From NCBI GenBank assembly GCA_947179485.1, contig OX359249.1, positions 310,001-374,000 of the forward strand: a DNA stretch of 64,000 nt. Direction: 5' to 3'. This DNA is from Allacma fusca (taxonomy: Eukaryota > Arthropoda > Collembola > Symphypleona > Sminthuridae). Below the pieces are notes generated by a model, which was not told where the DNA came from, did no database searches, and saw only the letters and a list, made by a program, of their open reading frames with translations. Both the position numbers and the translations under genes were made by a program. This document shows positions 1 to 12,592 of the stretch, in pieces (positions within the stretch are counted from its first letter, which is position 1; the number at the start of each line of letters is the position of its first letter).

Positions 1-1237
1 ATCTTCCTCATACGGTCAACTATGGAGGATTGGAGGATTGGAAGTTATTCTAAAATCTCTATTTAGCTGGCCTAAGGAAAATTATGCAGTGTGTGTTAAA
101 ATTGCGATGTCATAAGGTGGCTTAGGAAAACCTTTCACTCCATCAATATTCTGTAGTCAAGTAATTATGTATGTCTAGCTAAATACATAGCTATTTTTTT
201 ATGAACTCTTACTCCCTAGAATCTCCCTAGAATAAGAACAAATCTCTGACATTCTTTACATAAAGCTCCATTTTTCCACAATCCTGGCTAATAGATGGCA
301 AACACTTGAGCCTAAGGAGCTGAACCAATTGGCGGTGTCTTGGAATCATGGGCTCCTTACAACAAATATTTTACATGAATTGTGAAAAATCCTCGGTCCC
401 AGTCGGGCGGAACGATCCGGAGACAAAATATGTTGCCCCAAAAATGATTGTGTTGGGATGGGACGGGGACAGAAAAATGGTTCTCGTGGATAACCGGGAC
501 GGATATATAAAAACTGTCCAGTAGAAATTCCATACCATCCATATCCATGAAGGGGCAATGTCATCCATATAAATACATGTTCTCAATCATTTTACGCATA
601 AAGTTTATTTTCCTACAGTAAAATTGGATGTACAAGAATTTGTTTTTATTTAAAATTATATCTAGATGTAGAGCATATATATTCCCTCGTCCTTAGTTAG
701 CACCGCTTGCTTCTCAACAACTACGTCCCAGGAAATTCTTGAAATGCTCTAATTCTTATAAATTATGTTAAAGGAATGGGACGGAACATTGCCCAGAAAT
801 AATAGGGACGGTTAGGGAGCGGTGACGGGACGGAAGTTCATAGAAACTCTAAACGAGCAATCAAATAGCAACGTTCCTCCACAAAGCTACTCTTTTCCTA
901 TTTCCTAGCCAACTGAGAAACTGAGAATTTATAAAAAAAAAATGGCAGAAGGATTTTATAAATTTCATTATCACTCCAATCAGTAATGCGCCATTCTAGA
1001 AAAACATTTTCATTCATCAAAAGCAAATCCTATTCCGTCTTATGTGTTATACTAGAAAAAGGTGAAGATCATTTTTCCATGTAGGATTCCAATTCTTTAC
1101 TCATTCGTCTTTTCCCTGTCCCACTTGGAACATGAGCACCGAAGGTAAATAATAATAATAATTACGCATTGTAGGATTGGTAGTTGGAAATTATGAAAAT
1201 AGGAATAAATGTTTGTGAGAAGACGTATGGTCTAGTA
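1..1237. other. Non-coding, repeat-derived AT-rich sequence
   Basis: No exon is recognisable here. Positions 400-520 and 775-835 carry many copies of GGGACGG or its complement, the same kind of hexamer-like subterminal clustering seen in the hAT-like elements elsewhere in this window. I could not find matching terminal inverted repeats or a target duplication, so an element is suspected but not called. Confidence 0.4.
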
Positions 1238-2597
1238 CGTGTCCGGCCAACTGCCACCCCCACAACTGCCACCGCGGCCAACTGCCACTAGGCCAACTGC
1301 CCTATGACCAACTGCCACCACCTCGCGAATTCGAGGCCAACTGCCCCTAAGCCCAACTGCCCCTAGGCCAACTGCCTCATAATTCCTCAAGTCACATGTT
1401 AAAGTAATATGCTCAGTCACATGTTAAAATCCTATGCTCAGTCACATGTTAAAGTCCTATGCTCAGTCACATGTTAAAGTCCTATGCTCAGTCACATGTT
1501 AAAGTCCTATGCTCAGTCACATGTTAAAGTCCTATGCTCAGTCACATGTTAAAGTCCTATGCTCAGTCACATGTTAAAGTCCTATGCTCAGTCACATGTT
1601 AAAGTCCTATGCTCAGTCACATGTTAAAGTCATATGCTCAGTCACATGTTAAAGTCCTATGCTCAGTCACATGTTAAAGTCATATGCTCAGTCACATGTT
1701 AAAGTCATATGCTCAGTCACATGTTAAAGTCATATGCTCAGTCACATGTTAAAGTCCTATGCTCAGTCACATGTTAAAGTCCTATGCTCAGTCACATGTT
1801 AAAGTCCTATGCTCAGTCACATGTTAAAGTCCTATGCTCAGTCACATGTTACAGTCCTATGCTCAGTCACCTGTTAAAGTCCTATGCTCAGTCACATGTT
1901 ACAGTCCTATGCTCAGTCACCTGTTAAAGTCCTATGCTCAGTCACATGTTACAGTCCTATGCTCATAAGCAGTCACATTATAATGTCCCATGCTCAGTCA
2001 CATTATAATGTCCAATGCTCACAAGCAGTCACATTATAATGTCCCATGCTCAGTCACATTATAATGTCCTATGCTCACAAGCAGTCACATTATAATGCCC
2101 TATGCTCACAAGCAGTCACATTATAATGTCCCATGCTCAGTCACATTATAATGCCCTATGCTCACAAGCAGTCACATTATAATGTCCCATGCTCAGTCAC
2201 ATTATAATGTCCTATGCTCACAAGCAGTCACATTATAATGTCCCATGCTCAGTCACATTATAATGTCCCATGCTCAGTCACATTATAATGTCCTATGCTC
2301 ACAAGCAGTCACATTATAATGTCCTATGCTCACAAGCAGTCACATTATAATGTCCTATGCTCACAAGCAGTCTTATTATAAAATCTTATGCTCGTTCTCT
2401 ACCATGGGCATTAGTATGAGACTTTAACAATGAAAGTGGCAGTTGGTCATGGTGGCAGTAGGCCAGGAGGCAGTTGGCCAAAATTTTCAGTTTTAAAGGA
2501 AGGGGCAATTGGCCTAGTGGCGGTTGGCCTAGTGGCAGTTGACCAGGTGGCAGTTGGCCGCGGTGGCAGTTTTGTAGGTGGCAGTTGGCCTAACATC
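1238..2597. mobile_element. Fold-back element with GGCAGTTGGCC-rich inverted arms
   Basis: The left arm (about 1238-1380) is a string of GGCCAACTGCC variants and the right arm (about 2434-2597) is the same string in reverse complement, so the ends can fold onto each other. Both flanks carry the exact 9-bp direct repeat GGTCTAGTA (1229-1237 and 2598-2606), a plausible target duplication. Between the arms lies a tandem array. Inverted arms made of short direct repeats, a tandem core and a 9-bp duplication match the architecture of Foldback-type elements. No transposase ORF is present, so this copy is non-autonomous. The alternative is a locally rearranged satellite. Confidence 0.65.
1386..2395. 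repeat. Minisatellite, 25-bp then 25/31-bp units
   Basis: From 1386 to about 1970 the unit CAGTCACATGTTAAAGTCC plus ATGCT repeats every 25 bp with few substitutions. From about 1970 to 2395 a related unit containing GTCACATTATAATGTCC repeats at 25 or 31 bp; the longer form carries an extra ACAAGC-type insert. The two blocks share the CTCAGTCACAT core, so one derives from the other. Confidence 0.9.
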
Positions 2598-3621
2598 GGT
2601 CTAGTATGTTTGGTTATTTGGGTGATTGTTGTGAGGAGTTGAGTTGAGTTGAGTTGAGTGGAGTGGAGTGGAGGAGTGAGAGTAACAAGAAACTAAAGCT
2701 TCTATTCCTCACTTGAATACTCAAGTGACGTGGGAAATAATATGAGCAACTATTATTATTATTTCCCTTCCGTTAATTGGAAGCGTTAAAAGCGTCCATG
2801 ATTGAGTAAGTAGAGCTAAAAATAACTTTGACTCCGTTAATTAGCATTCACGTGCTCCTGTCGCATGGAAGAGACAATGTAAACATTGATGATGAGCTTT
2901 ACTTTGCGGATGGTCATGAGGGAAAGATGCGGTTACTCCGAGTGCAGTTACTGCCCACAACTATCTCACTCACGTCTTTAACATTTAACAAACGCGTCAC
3001 AGCTCATTCAGACGCAGTTCTGCGTCTCGTATATATATTCAATGAAAAAAAAATCAACTTATTCACTTGGGTTCCTCAGTCACAGTTCCTCAAAATCCAA
3101 CCGCTCTAATGCTTCTCTTGGCTTCGAGACCCACTTTAAGAATTCATTCCCCCCCCCCCACACACAATTCATTCCTCCTTATAGATACATAAGATTCCTC
3201 TCATTCAATATTCCATTCCCTTCCCATCATTTCCCCCGCAAACCAGCCAAAGCGACAACTTGTAGGGGAATTTTCAAGGGCTCAGATATGGAAGATCGAT
3301 GGAGCTCAAAATCAGCTCCTTTTTATTTCTGCACTAGGGCAGAATTTATACTCAAACTTATTTTGACACTTACTCAGTTCAAGCATGATTTAGGGGGCCA
3401 AGGGAGAATTATTAGGAAATCATGTATTCTCTTTTCAAATGTTGTATATTGTACATAATGGGATTTGATGTTAAATGGCGATTTTTCGCACTGAGATTTT
3501 GTAAAATTGCAAAAAGGACTGTGGCGACATCTGTAGAGGTGCAGGCCTTGTGAAGGTGATGCATAGGAATGACATTTGATGAAAAATAGTGGGGACGTTA
3601 AGATATGGTTGATTTGGTGGT

Positions 3622-3698
3622 TGGAGTGAGGAAGAGTGAGGAAGAGTGAGGAAGAGTGAGGAGGAGTGAGGAAGAGGGAGGAAGAGTGCGGAAGATAG

Positions 3699-3759
<61 letters not shown>

Positions 3760-3782
3760 CATAGAGGGAGAGAGAGATAGGG
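3622..3782. repeat. Compound purine microsatellite
   Basis: GAGGAAGAGT-type units (3622-3690) pass directly into AGAGAT/AGAGAG units (3690-3782). Purely low-complexity sequence. Confidence 0.95.
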
Positions 3783-4328
3783 CTAAATAAAAAATAGTAT
3801 TTTTGAGAGTGAAAAAGAGTTTTAGAGAGTGAGTGGATGGGAACTGGGATGAGTATTGATTTAAAGTTTGGGGTTAAGGTTGACTGAGTGTATACTTTGA
3901 TTGGAGTGTTTTGAGGATATTGGGTAGGTGGAGAGAGGGAATATTATTCTGCTGACATGAAGCCCAGTTTGGAATTGAAGAGAAAAGTGCGTTTGATCTG
4001 CATTTGAGGTCGAAGAGGAGACGAGTGTGAGGGATCACAGGACGGAAGGAGAGTGAGAGAGTCGACTCAAGCACACATGGCCTGCATGACTCGAGCAAGG
4101 AAGAAAAGTACCTCTTCCGAGCCATTAAAATTTTATGGCACATCATAATCGGCCATTGTTATGGCAGGTCCACATGACAGGATTTCCAGAGTGACAAAGT
4201 GAATAAGTGAAGTGATGAAGTGATGAAGTGCTGAAGTGATGAAGGGATGAAGTGAATGAAAGTAGTGGATAGAAGTAAATAATAGTAGTAATTAGTAGTA
4301 GTAGTAAGTAGTAAATAGGATGTATGAT

Positions 4329-4356
4329 AATATTAATAATAATAATAATAATAATA
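4329..4356. repeat. AAT trinucleotide microsatellite
   Basis: About nine AAT units sit in the intron roughly 40 bp downstream of the SLC6 exon donor. Read through on the minus strand they encode a run of leucine or tyrosine, which explains the artificial tail of an ORF that ignores the splice site. Confidence 0.9.
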
Positions 4357-4395
4357 GGAGTATGTATGTGAGTATGTGAGTGGGACGGATGTTAC

Positions 4396-4711
4396 CATTG
4401 CTCTGACAGAGATACGGGAACCTCCAGATGTTGCCCAGTCCGACGGAGTAGCCCACGACGCTGAGGAAGAACTGTCGTTTGTTCTGCCAACCCATTGTCT
4501 CTGCTCCCTCCGCATTCTCGCTCCCCGCCCCGCCACCACTCGTCTGGAAGGACGCGTCCGACGGGATCTCTCGCATCATGTGCACTCCATTGTTGACGCC
4601 GTCTTCGTCGTAGTCCCGACTCCCCACTGTGTTCCCATACGGCGGATTCACACTCAAACTCACATTTTTCTCCCCCACTAAACTTCCACTAGTCATTCTT
4701 TCCTCAGCCAT
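4396..4711 (-). CDS. SLC6 (neurotransmitter:sodium symporter) family transporter, first coding exon
   Basis: The exon starts at ATG 4711 and gives a hydrophilic N-terminal tail of about 72 residues, rich in Ser, Gly and Glu, followed by the family hallmark of transmembrane helix 1: [18 protein letters not shown] then [12 protein letters not shown]. The [10 protein letters not shown] motif carries the main-chain ligands for sodium and substrate in LeuT-fold transporters. The frame is cut inside the conserved NGGG turn by a GT donor (GTAACA, first base 4395), leaving one base in the split codon. The remaining ~11 helices must lie on later exons, beyond the left edge or unrecognised. Members carry amino acids, monoamines or related solutes across the plasma membrane with sodium and chloride. 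One exon does not fix the substrate, so no symbol is given. Confidence 0.85.
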
Positions 4712-7700
4712 CTCCTCCGGGGTCTCTCAAAACTGGTTCACTTATGTTCCCTTATGTCTGAGTCACTCAAGGTCCATTCCTATGTCCATGCTATTTGTCT
4801 CGAATGCTTTGTGTTCGCACAATTTCCTCCACTCTCGGAGGTCGAGGGGAGCACGTGGACAGCTGACTTGGATGTGGGTGAGAGACTGGACTCACTCGAG
4901 CAATCCTTTTAGTAGTAACTCCTGCTCCAGTCCCACTCTCCGCCTTACGTAACAACTCACCAAAGGAGTCACCCCGAACGAGTGATCAGCTACCGGCTCA
5001 AAACTTGGTCACACACGAGAAATGTTTCGCTCAAGTACTGACTGAGGTGTCGGAGAAAATCGATGCAAGCACACAAAATTCCAGAGGACAAACAAGAGGA
5101 GGACGGGGAAACAAGGTAATGGAAGCTCCTGTCCCATGCATGCACAACTCCACTCTGAGCGAGCACGATCAGCAAAATCAATAGAGTTCCTTAAAGGCCA
5201 TTCCCAGTTCTTCCACCGGCCAAGCACTAGATTTCACCCAAATGTTTACAAACTTTAAAACATGTGCTCCAATCAAATCTCTTTTCCTATTTTTTTTTCC
5301 TCTCTATCCTCGATCCTCTTTACCTCCTTCCTCACACTACTGGAAACCCTATTTTCCCAATTCCCCAAGTCCTCAGCCCAATTCCTAGTCTTTAGTCTTG
5401 CCAATGTTCCCAATGCTCCTCCAAGTCTTCCCAACTTGGCCAATTCACTCACTCACTCACTCACTCACTTGCTCATTCCTACTCTATTACTCGCACTAAT
5501 CCAACTTGGGATTTTTATTCTCTTCACTCTCCCTCAATATGCAGAGAGATGAGGACCTTCGTTTCTATTCCTTTCTTCCACAGCCACTACGATCGTCTAT
5601 CGTCTATGCACCAAATTCCTGGACTACTGGCTAGAAAACCTACTCACAGCTATTCCCCCTTGTACTAAATAGTACGAGTCAACATGAGGAGTGTCAGGGA
5701 CTATTAATATCTCTACCTTAGTCGACCCTGCGCATAGAAATCGCAAAAAAAAAATCAAATCAATTCTAACAGGGACGTCCCACACATTACGTCACCCTCC
5801 AATTAACTCCCGCATTTTCCATCCGACTCCCTCCCTGCTAATCACTTTCTCCCATCGCCAATCCCACGGAGAAAGCACACCTTTTGTATCCCCCACTTCC
5901 CCTTGTCATCACGTCATATGTGGCGGGTCCCTCATTTCAAAGCAGGAAGCTTCAATGAAAAACCTAAATCCTGCTCAGATACAGCGCCTCGCATAAAATT
6001 TGCGTGCCCTGGGCCCTGGGCTCACAACAAAAAAAAACAAAACACAAAACAATCCGCATCATACCTGGGCCTTTACTCTCCATGTCTCCATTCCATCTCA
6101 CAATCCCCAACCTTCCATTTTCAACCACTCCACTCAAATACCAGTCCCCCTAAATTATTCCACTCGCACTCAAAGCTCCACTTCGCCCATAGCCCTCTCA
6201 CGCCACACAAGCAATATTTTATTATCATTATTAATGGCTGCATTGGAGCTCCTTCAATTTTATTTACCACTGACAATAAGACTCCAAAAATTTCCCCCCC
6301 AAAAAACCTGTCACACTCAGTGTTGATGTTTATTTGTGTCAGTTCTCTCCTCTCCCATCTCCCCCTAAAATATCAAATGCTGCGCGCTTTTCTCCTAAAA
6401 ATCATATTTCCATGTTTTTCTCGAGAAACTCAGAGAGGATTACACCTGGGAATCTACTGCGTCTTTCATGTCATTTTTCTCCCCTTGGATAACACACTAG
6501 ATCTTTCATTCCCGCATTTTCTGGTCATTTCTAGGTTCTCTCAAATATTCCCTTCACCTGAGCCAACGACAGATGTCACAAGCGTCAAACAAAGTAGGAA
6601 TTTTTTGTATACATTTTTAATTCAGCGATAATAAATTATTGTTTATTTCAACATTATTTGTAGTAAACATATTTTGGTTACGAATTTTGAGAAAGGGAAA
6701 TAAACTTTTTTAGCCATTTTTTCTTGGACGTCACGTTCATGGTTGTCTATAAAAATATTTCCAATCGCTGTTTCTTGCAAATTGCAATGGAGATTCATTT
6801 AAGGTTAATATTTCTTACCGTACAATTTTTTCATAGCTGACCTGGCAGTGTAAAAATATTTCAGACCATTGGATTCGTAATCAATTTCATGGGGATTCAT
6901 TCCAATGCAACATCTTCAACTCAAGCAAAAATTCTCTGACGAAGGAGTCTCAATTGACTTGGGTCCATGCAACTGATTTTTAGAAAATCTGGAAATTGTT
7001 ACAAACTGGAGACATGCAATATTTTATTGATTACTCCTTTATGTGCTCTTCACAGCTTACAATGCTGCGTTTTGCGTGGATCACGAGCAAACTCATTGAG
7101 TAAGGGTTCATTTGAAACCCCTTCTATCAAGCATTTCAATGGGACTACTCATTCGCCTCAATGCCCCGTAGGAAAAGGACAAATCCGGATTGAAATGCCG
7201 TAGTAACGAGTATGCCCTCAAAATCTTTCCACGCCATTTACAAGACGTGTGTAGAGGAGTGGTGTAGGGCTTCGGTTACGCCGTGCGTTCGAATCCTTGT
7301 GGGAGACATTGCTTTTTGTCAGTTTTGATAATTTTTATTTATTCCCAAGATGACACCCTCAATTCCTTTCACCATGAAATAATTTTGTGCAACTTTTGAG
7401 CATAAAACTCCCTCAATGGTTTAATTTTGCCACTTCCTAATGATCCAGTTTCCTGCGAGTTTTATTAATATGTCCAACTGTACAATTTATTTTCACTATA
7501 CGTTACGCTTCCATTGGTACTGTGGTTCCAATGTCCCTGACTATTAGCATCATGTAAAATACATGGAAGGTACATGTATAGTTATAGACAATATAGTGAC
7601 CACTAATTCCTCCTCTTATATATATTACGTTTACAAACGACTTTCACGTACTATGATCATTTAAATTACTATTCTATTTTATAAAATTTATTTTATTCAC

Positions 7701-8928
7701 AAAGGTCAGTAGTAACTGTTGCTTCAATGATCGTAAGAGTGAAGCAAAGAGGGAGATTTTTTAAGGATTTCACAAATAAACATTTTTGTTTCCTCTCACC
7801 AGTTTTTCAAAAACTTTTTTGGCGCTGGTTAGTTTTAGAAAATGTTACGGGGTGCTCAAGGAGATATCCGTAAAATCCCTGAGTTGCGAAAGTTGGCCTC
7901 ACTAATAAAATTTTGGAGGAAGATTAAAGAAATTAGGTTCAGATGCAAATTCAGCAAGATGAGAACATACATGATCTGGCGTTCGTAAGAATAGACATAT
8001 ATAAGAATAGATATATACATATAGACTTTATACAATACTATATACAATAGACTTTTTACTTCAATAAAATTAGTAACGCTGAGACATCAGAAGGAAATTA
8101 ATTTAATTCAGTGTTCCAGTGTCCCAGTCCCTTTTAAAACTGTCCGTTGGTGCCTCTTTTCCTGCAACCTTAGCGCAAGTCGCGAGGAACTGAATGTTTG
8201 AACCTTTTCTCGAATTTCTCAGCGCATGTGCAAGTTCGTGCAAGTTTGCAATTTTGACAAAGGAGTTGTGAGGCCGGTGGGGTATTTTAATCAAAAATGC
8301 AATCACTACGAACCGAGTATTTTAAATATTTGTTTCGAAAGATGGAAAGGTAAATGTAAAACGTGCCAAGTTTCAAGAGAAAATAATAGTGGGAACCATT
8401 GAAAACAAAATTGTCAACTCTATTTGGATTGCATGCTAATTCACATGAGATAATTCTCATAATTAATTTATTAAAAGTTAAAGTTATGGTAAATGTTACT
8501 CCGTAATGTAATTCTTGCAGAGGCCAGAGAAAGTCGATAATGTTTTAAAAATTGTTCCCATTTTCATTTTCTTATGAAACTTCTCACGTTTTGCATTTAC
8601 CTTTGTAACTTTCGAAAAAATGTTTAAAACACTTGATTTCTGATGATCGAATTTTCCATAAACGCCCTCCGTGTTGGAATTAAAATTATTATGGGAACAC
8701 TGAGGACTGGAAGTTAGCCGAATAATTTGACCGTAAATTGAAAAGTGAAGGTTTTCGTAAATCGTGTGGTGAGATTAATAGTAACAAAAATCCGTGCATT
8801 GCACTGATTTGAGCAAACTTCGTTTGCATGTGCAGGAAAGTGAAACTTGTATAATAAGATTTATAGTAAGGCAGGAAAATAGATTTGGATTGTTATCGTT
8901 AAAGGTAGTATGTCAATCCGGTGGAAAT
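4712..8928. other. Intergenic / 5' flank of the SLC6 gene
   Basis: The first few hundred bases are presumably SLC6 5' UTR and promoter. An ACTC microsatellite occurs at about 5446-5470. C- and T-rich sequence at 5260-6560 produces long but low-complexity open frames on the plus strand with no domain-like pattern. The stretch around 7255-7300 contains a B-box-like GCGTTCGAATCC but does not fold as a tRNA. No gene is supported. Confidence 0.5.
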
Positions 8929-10174
8929 CAGTGCTCGGCACGGGTACGAAAAATCGGTACCCGTACCCGTATCCGTACCCGAAGTGCGGGTATTTCAATA
9001 ACTGGTATCTATACCCGTACCCATACCCGAATATCCGGGTACAAATTTTTCGTACCCGTACCCGCAATGTTATCTCAATCCATGTACCTGTACCCGCATT
9101 GTACCCGTACCCGAAAATACTCGAAAATTGTACCTATACTCGGGTATCTCAGTGTCGTACCCGTACTTGCACCCGGGTACTTTATCCAGATTATGTTTTA
9201 ATGTAATACATAGTACGTTATATGTAATAATGTATGACACCTGAGTGGGTAATTTTGACTAGCTAGAGAGGTATTTGACATTCTATATTTTTATTGAAGA
9301 GTAGAAAACTATAAGCGTTTTTGTTTAGAAGTAAAATTATCCCCATTTGATTGTTTATGGGCTGATGGGCGAAGTATTTTATAGCACCCAGTCCATATGT
9401 ACATGCATTTTTGGCTTGGGACTTGGCGACTCGATTTTTCACTTCTTGATTTATTCGGCCTTTTACATTAATTTTCTCATCTCAGTAGCTCTGTGTACAT
9501 GTAACTCATTAATAGCTTGTTACAAATATCCCCCTTTTCCTAATCAACTACCAATTACAAAAAATATCTTGCCATCCAACTCATCGGAACTCTAATTTTT
9601 AAATTGTATTCATTGTGGCTAAGACGTTTTGTATAAAATTTCGTTGAAACCTATTCTCCACTTCTATTTTGATAGTATTCATCGTCTGTTTATTAATTAT
9701 TCTTCCTAAAACCTGTTTCCATAAAAATATATATTATAGATATAAATATATATTTTAGCAACACAGTCTGAAATACAGTTACTGCATATTGTAAGGTTAA
9801 AAGGGTATTAACAATAAGCTATATGTATTCAGAATTACTAAAAACACCGACAGAATTTTCCAACGGAAGTTCCATTATTTTCATAAAATTCATCAAAATG
9901 TATCAAATCTCAACATATCCAAATACTCGGGTACAATGGTCGCGGGTACGGGTAAATGACACCCTTATACCCGTACCCGGTGGGTATATACCCATTTTGA
10001 AATCCTTGTACCCGTACCCATACCCGTATCCGTACCCGAAATTTTGAGCCGACCAAAGTGTACCCGGGTAGTACCCGGAATTGTTCGGGTACACAAAATC
10101 CGTACCCGGGTAGTACCCATACCCGTACCCATACCCGTTTACCCGAGTATTACCCATACCCGTGCCGAGCACTG
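8929..10174. mobile_element. Non-autonomous hAT-like element, TACCCG subterminal repeats
   Basis: An 18-bp perfect terminal inverted repeat (CAGTGCTCGGCACGGGTA at 8929-8946, reverse complement at 10157-10174) is flanked by the exact 8-bp direct repeat GTGGAAAT (8921-8928 and 10175-10182). CAGTG-type ends and 8-bp duplications are hallmarks of the hAT superfamily. Both ends carry dense arrays of TACCCG/CGGGTA (8940-9180 and 9925-10165), facing each other. The ~750-bp middle is AT-rich and has no transposase, so it would be mobilised in trans. Confidence 0.9.
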
Positions 10175-10370
10175 GTGGAAATAAATAGCAAATGCAAGAA
10201 TTTTTTGATAATAGTATCCAGAAAATAATTTTTTGATGTCAAACGTTTGACCCCAGGTCACTGAATTTATCAAAAGGCACAACTAGATTGTATGGTCGAT
10301 ATTTTGGTAAAGGTCACATGTCCGTACGTCAATCCGTTGTAAAGATATGGCTACCACAAGATTTTGTAGT

Positions 10371-10400
10371 GACGGACGGACGGACGGACGGACGGACGGA
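10371..10400. repeat. GACG tetranucleotide microsatellite
   Basis: About seven GACG units in a row, between the hAT-like element and the 156-bp satellite. Confidence 0.9.
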
Positions 10401-10728
10401 ATACACTCGTGCATAAGAAAGTTTCACTTTCTAAAAACCTCCGATAGATTCAAATAATTTCGAGTAATTGTGAAGAAGCGTGTTTTGAATTTTATTTGGA
10501 GCCTCCTGTTTACCATGTACGAGGAAAATTTAAAGATTTAGGCATACAATTAGCCTCCACGACAGGGCTCGATTCGCAAGCTGCATAGCTTTTAATTTCT
10601 ACACACACTCGATGACAAGCAAGTTGTCCCCGAAAACCTATATCCCCCAACATTCAAAAATGGAGCAAAAATTATATTACCCACCACATGTGTCAAACTC
10701 AAATCATTAATTACCATGCTAGAAAGCG

Positions 10729-12592
10729 GTACAAACTCCAGTTTCGGGGAATTCGGAACAAGTCTGTCAAACTTGACCTTTGACTTTTCCGGGTGATATT
10801 CCTATTTGAATGGATAACTCGAGTAAAAATGAAAATATTTCAAAAATTCTTGCACAGGCGTAAAGCCCTACCATATTGCTAGCGGGACAAACTCCAGTTT
10901 CGGGGAATTCGGAACAAGTCTGTCAAACTTGACCTTTGACTTTTCCGGGTGATATTCCTATTTGAATGGATAACTCGAGTAAAAATGAAAATATTTCAAA
11001 AATTCTTGCACAGGCGTAAAGCCCTACCATATTGCTAGCGGGACAAACTCCAGTTTCGGGGAATTCGGAACAAGTCTGTCAAACTTGACCTTTGACTTTT
11101 CCGGGTGATATTCCTATTTGAATGGATAACTCGAGTAAAAATGAAAATATTTCAAAAATTCTTGCACAGGCGTAAAGCCCTACCATATTGCTAGCGGGAC
11201 AAACTCCAGTTTCGGGGAATTCGGAACAAGTCTGTCAAACTTGACCTTTGACTTTTCCGGGTGATATTCCTATTTGAATGGATAACTCGAGTAAAAATGA
11301 AAATATTTCAAAAATTCTTGCACAGGCGTAAAGCCCTACCATATTGCTAGCGGGACAAACTCCAGTTTCGGGGAATTCGGAACAAGTCTGTCAAACTTGA
11401 CCTTTGACTTTTCCGGGTGATATTCCTATTTGAATGGATAACTCGAGTAAAAATGAAAATATTTCAAAAATTCTTGCACAGGCGTAAAGCCCTACCATAT
11501 TGCTAGCGGGACAAACTCCAGTTTCGGGGAATTCGGAACAAGTCTGTCAAACTTGACCGTTGACTTTTCCGGGTGATATTCCTATTTGAATGGATAACTC
11601 GAGTAAAAATGAAAATATTTCAAAAATTCTTGCACAGGCGTAAAGCCCTACCATATTGCTAGCGGGACAAACTCCAGTTTCGGGGAATTCGGAACAAGTC
11701 TGTCAAACTTGACCTTTGACTTTTCCGGGTGATATTCCTATTTGAATGGATAACTCGAGTAAAAATGAAAATATTTCAAAAATTCTTGCACAGGCGTAAA
11801 GCCCTACCATATTGCTAGCGGGACAAACTCCAGTTTCGGGGAATTCGGAACAAGTCTGTCAAACTTGACCTTTGACTTTTCCGGGTGATATTCCTATTTG
11901 AATGGATAACTCGAGTAAAAATGAAAATATTTCAAAAATTCTTGCACAGGCGTAAAGCCCTACCATATTGCTAGCGGGACAAACTCCAGTTTCGGGGAAT
12001 TCGGAACAAGTCTGTCAAACTTGACCTTTGACTTTTCCGGGTGATATTCCTATTTGAATGGATAACTCGAGTAAAAATGAAAATATTTCAAAAATTCTTG
12101 CACAGGCGTAAAGCCCTACCATATTGCTAGCGGGACAAACTCCAGTTTCGGGGAATTCGGAACAAGTCTGTCAAACTTGACCTTTGCCTTTTCCGGGTGA
12201 TATTCCTATTTGAATGGATAACTCGAGTAAAAATGAAAATATTTCAAAAATTCTTGCACAGGCGTAAAGCCCTACCATATTGCTAGCGGGACAAACTCCA
12301 GTTTCGGGGAATTCGGAACAAGTCTGTCAAACTTGACCTTTGACTTTTCCGGGTGATATTCCTATTTGAATGGATAACTCGAGTAAAAATGAAAATATTT
12401 CAAAAATTCTTGCACAGGCGTAAAGCCCTACCATATTGCTAGCGGGACAAACTCCAGTTTCGGGGAATTCGGAACAAGTCTGTCAAACTTGACCTTTGAC
12501 TTTTCCGGGTGATATTTCTATTTGAATGGATAACTCGAGTAAAAATGAAAATATTTCAAAAATTCTTGCACAGGCGTAAATCCCTACCATAA
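10729..12592. repeat. Satellite array, 156-bp unit, about 12 copies
   Basis: The GGACAAACTCC landmark recurs at 10885, 11041, 11197, 11353 and so on every 156 bp to 12445. The first copy (10729) and the last are degenerate at their outer edges. Internal copies differ by single substitutions only, for example near 11559, 12187 and 12513. Such homogeneity indicates recent unequal exchange or amplification. The unit has no open frame of note; a monomer close to nucleosome spacing is common for satellites. Confidence 0.97.

Larger units (their letters stand above)
2598..4395. other. Non-coding; likely first intron of the SLC6 gene plus microsatellites
   Basis: This lies 3' of the SLC6 exon donor on the minus strand, so at least its right part should be intron. 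It contains a GAGTT array (2637-2660) and the purine-rich arrays listed separately. Open frames here are short and match no family I recognise. Confidence 0.5.

Noticed and set aside
390-850. A fifth hAT-like element based on GGGACGG clusters
   Set aside because: No matching terminal inverted repeats or 8-bp duplication could be found by eye.
1386-2395. Regularly spaced repeats that could suggest a CRISPR array
   Set aside because: Units are contiguous with no unique spacers, and the genome is eukaryotic; this is a minisatellite.
5903-6631. A 242-codon plus-strand open frame
   Set aside because: The product is low-complexity His/Ser/Pro/Phe-rich text from C- and T-rich DNA, without domain-like pattern or splice evidence.
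7250-7320. Possible tRNA or tRNA-derived SINE (GCGTTCGAATCC)
   Set aside because: Only a B-box-like string is present; the T-stem does not pair and no acceptor stem or convincing A box is found.
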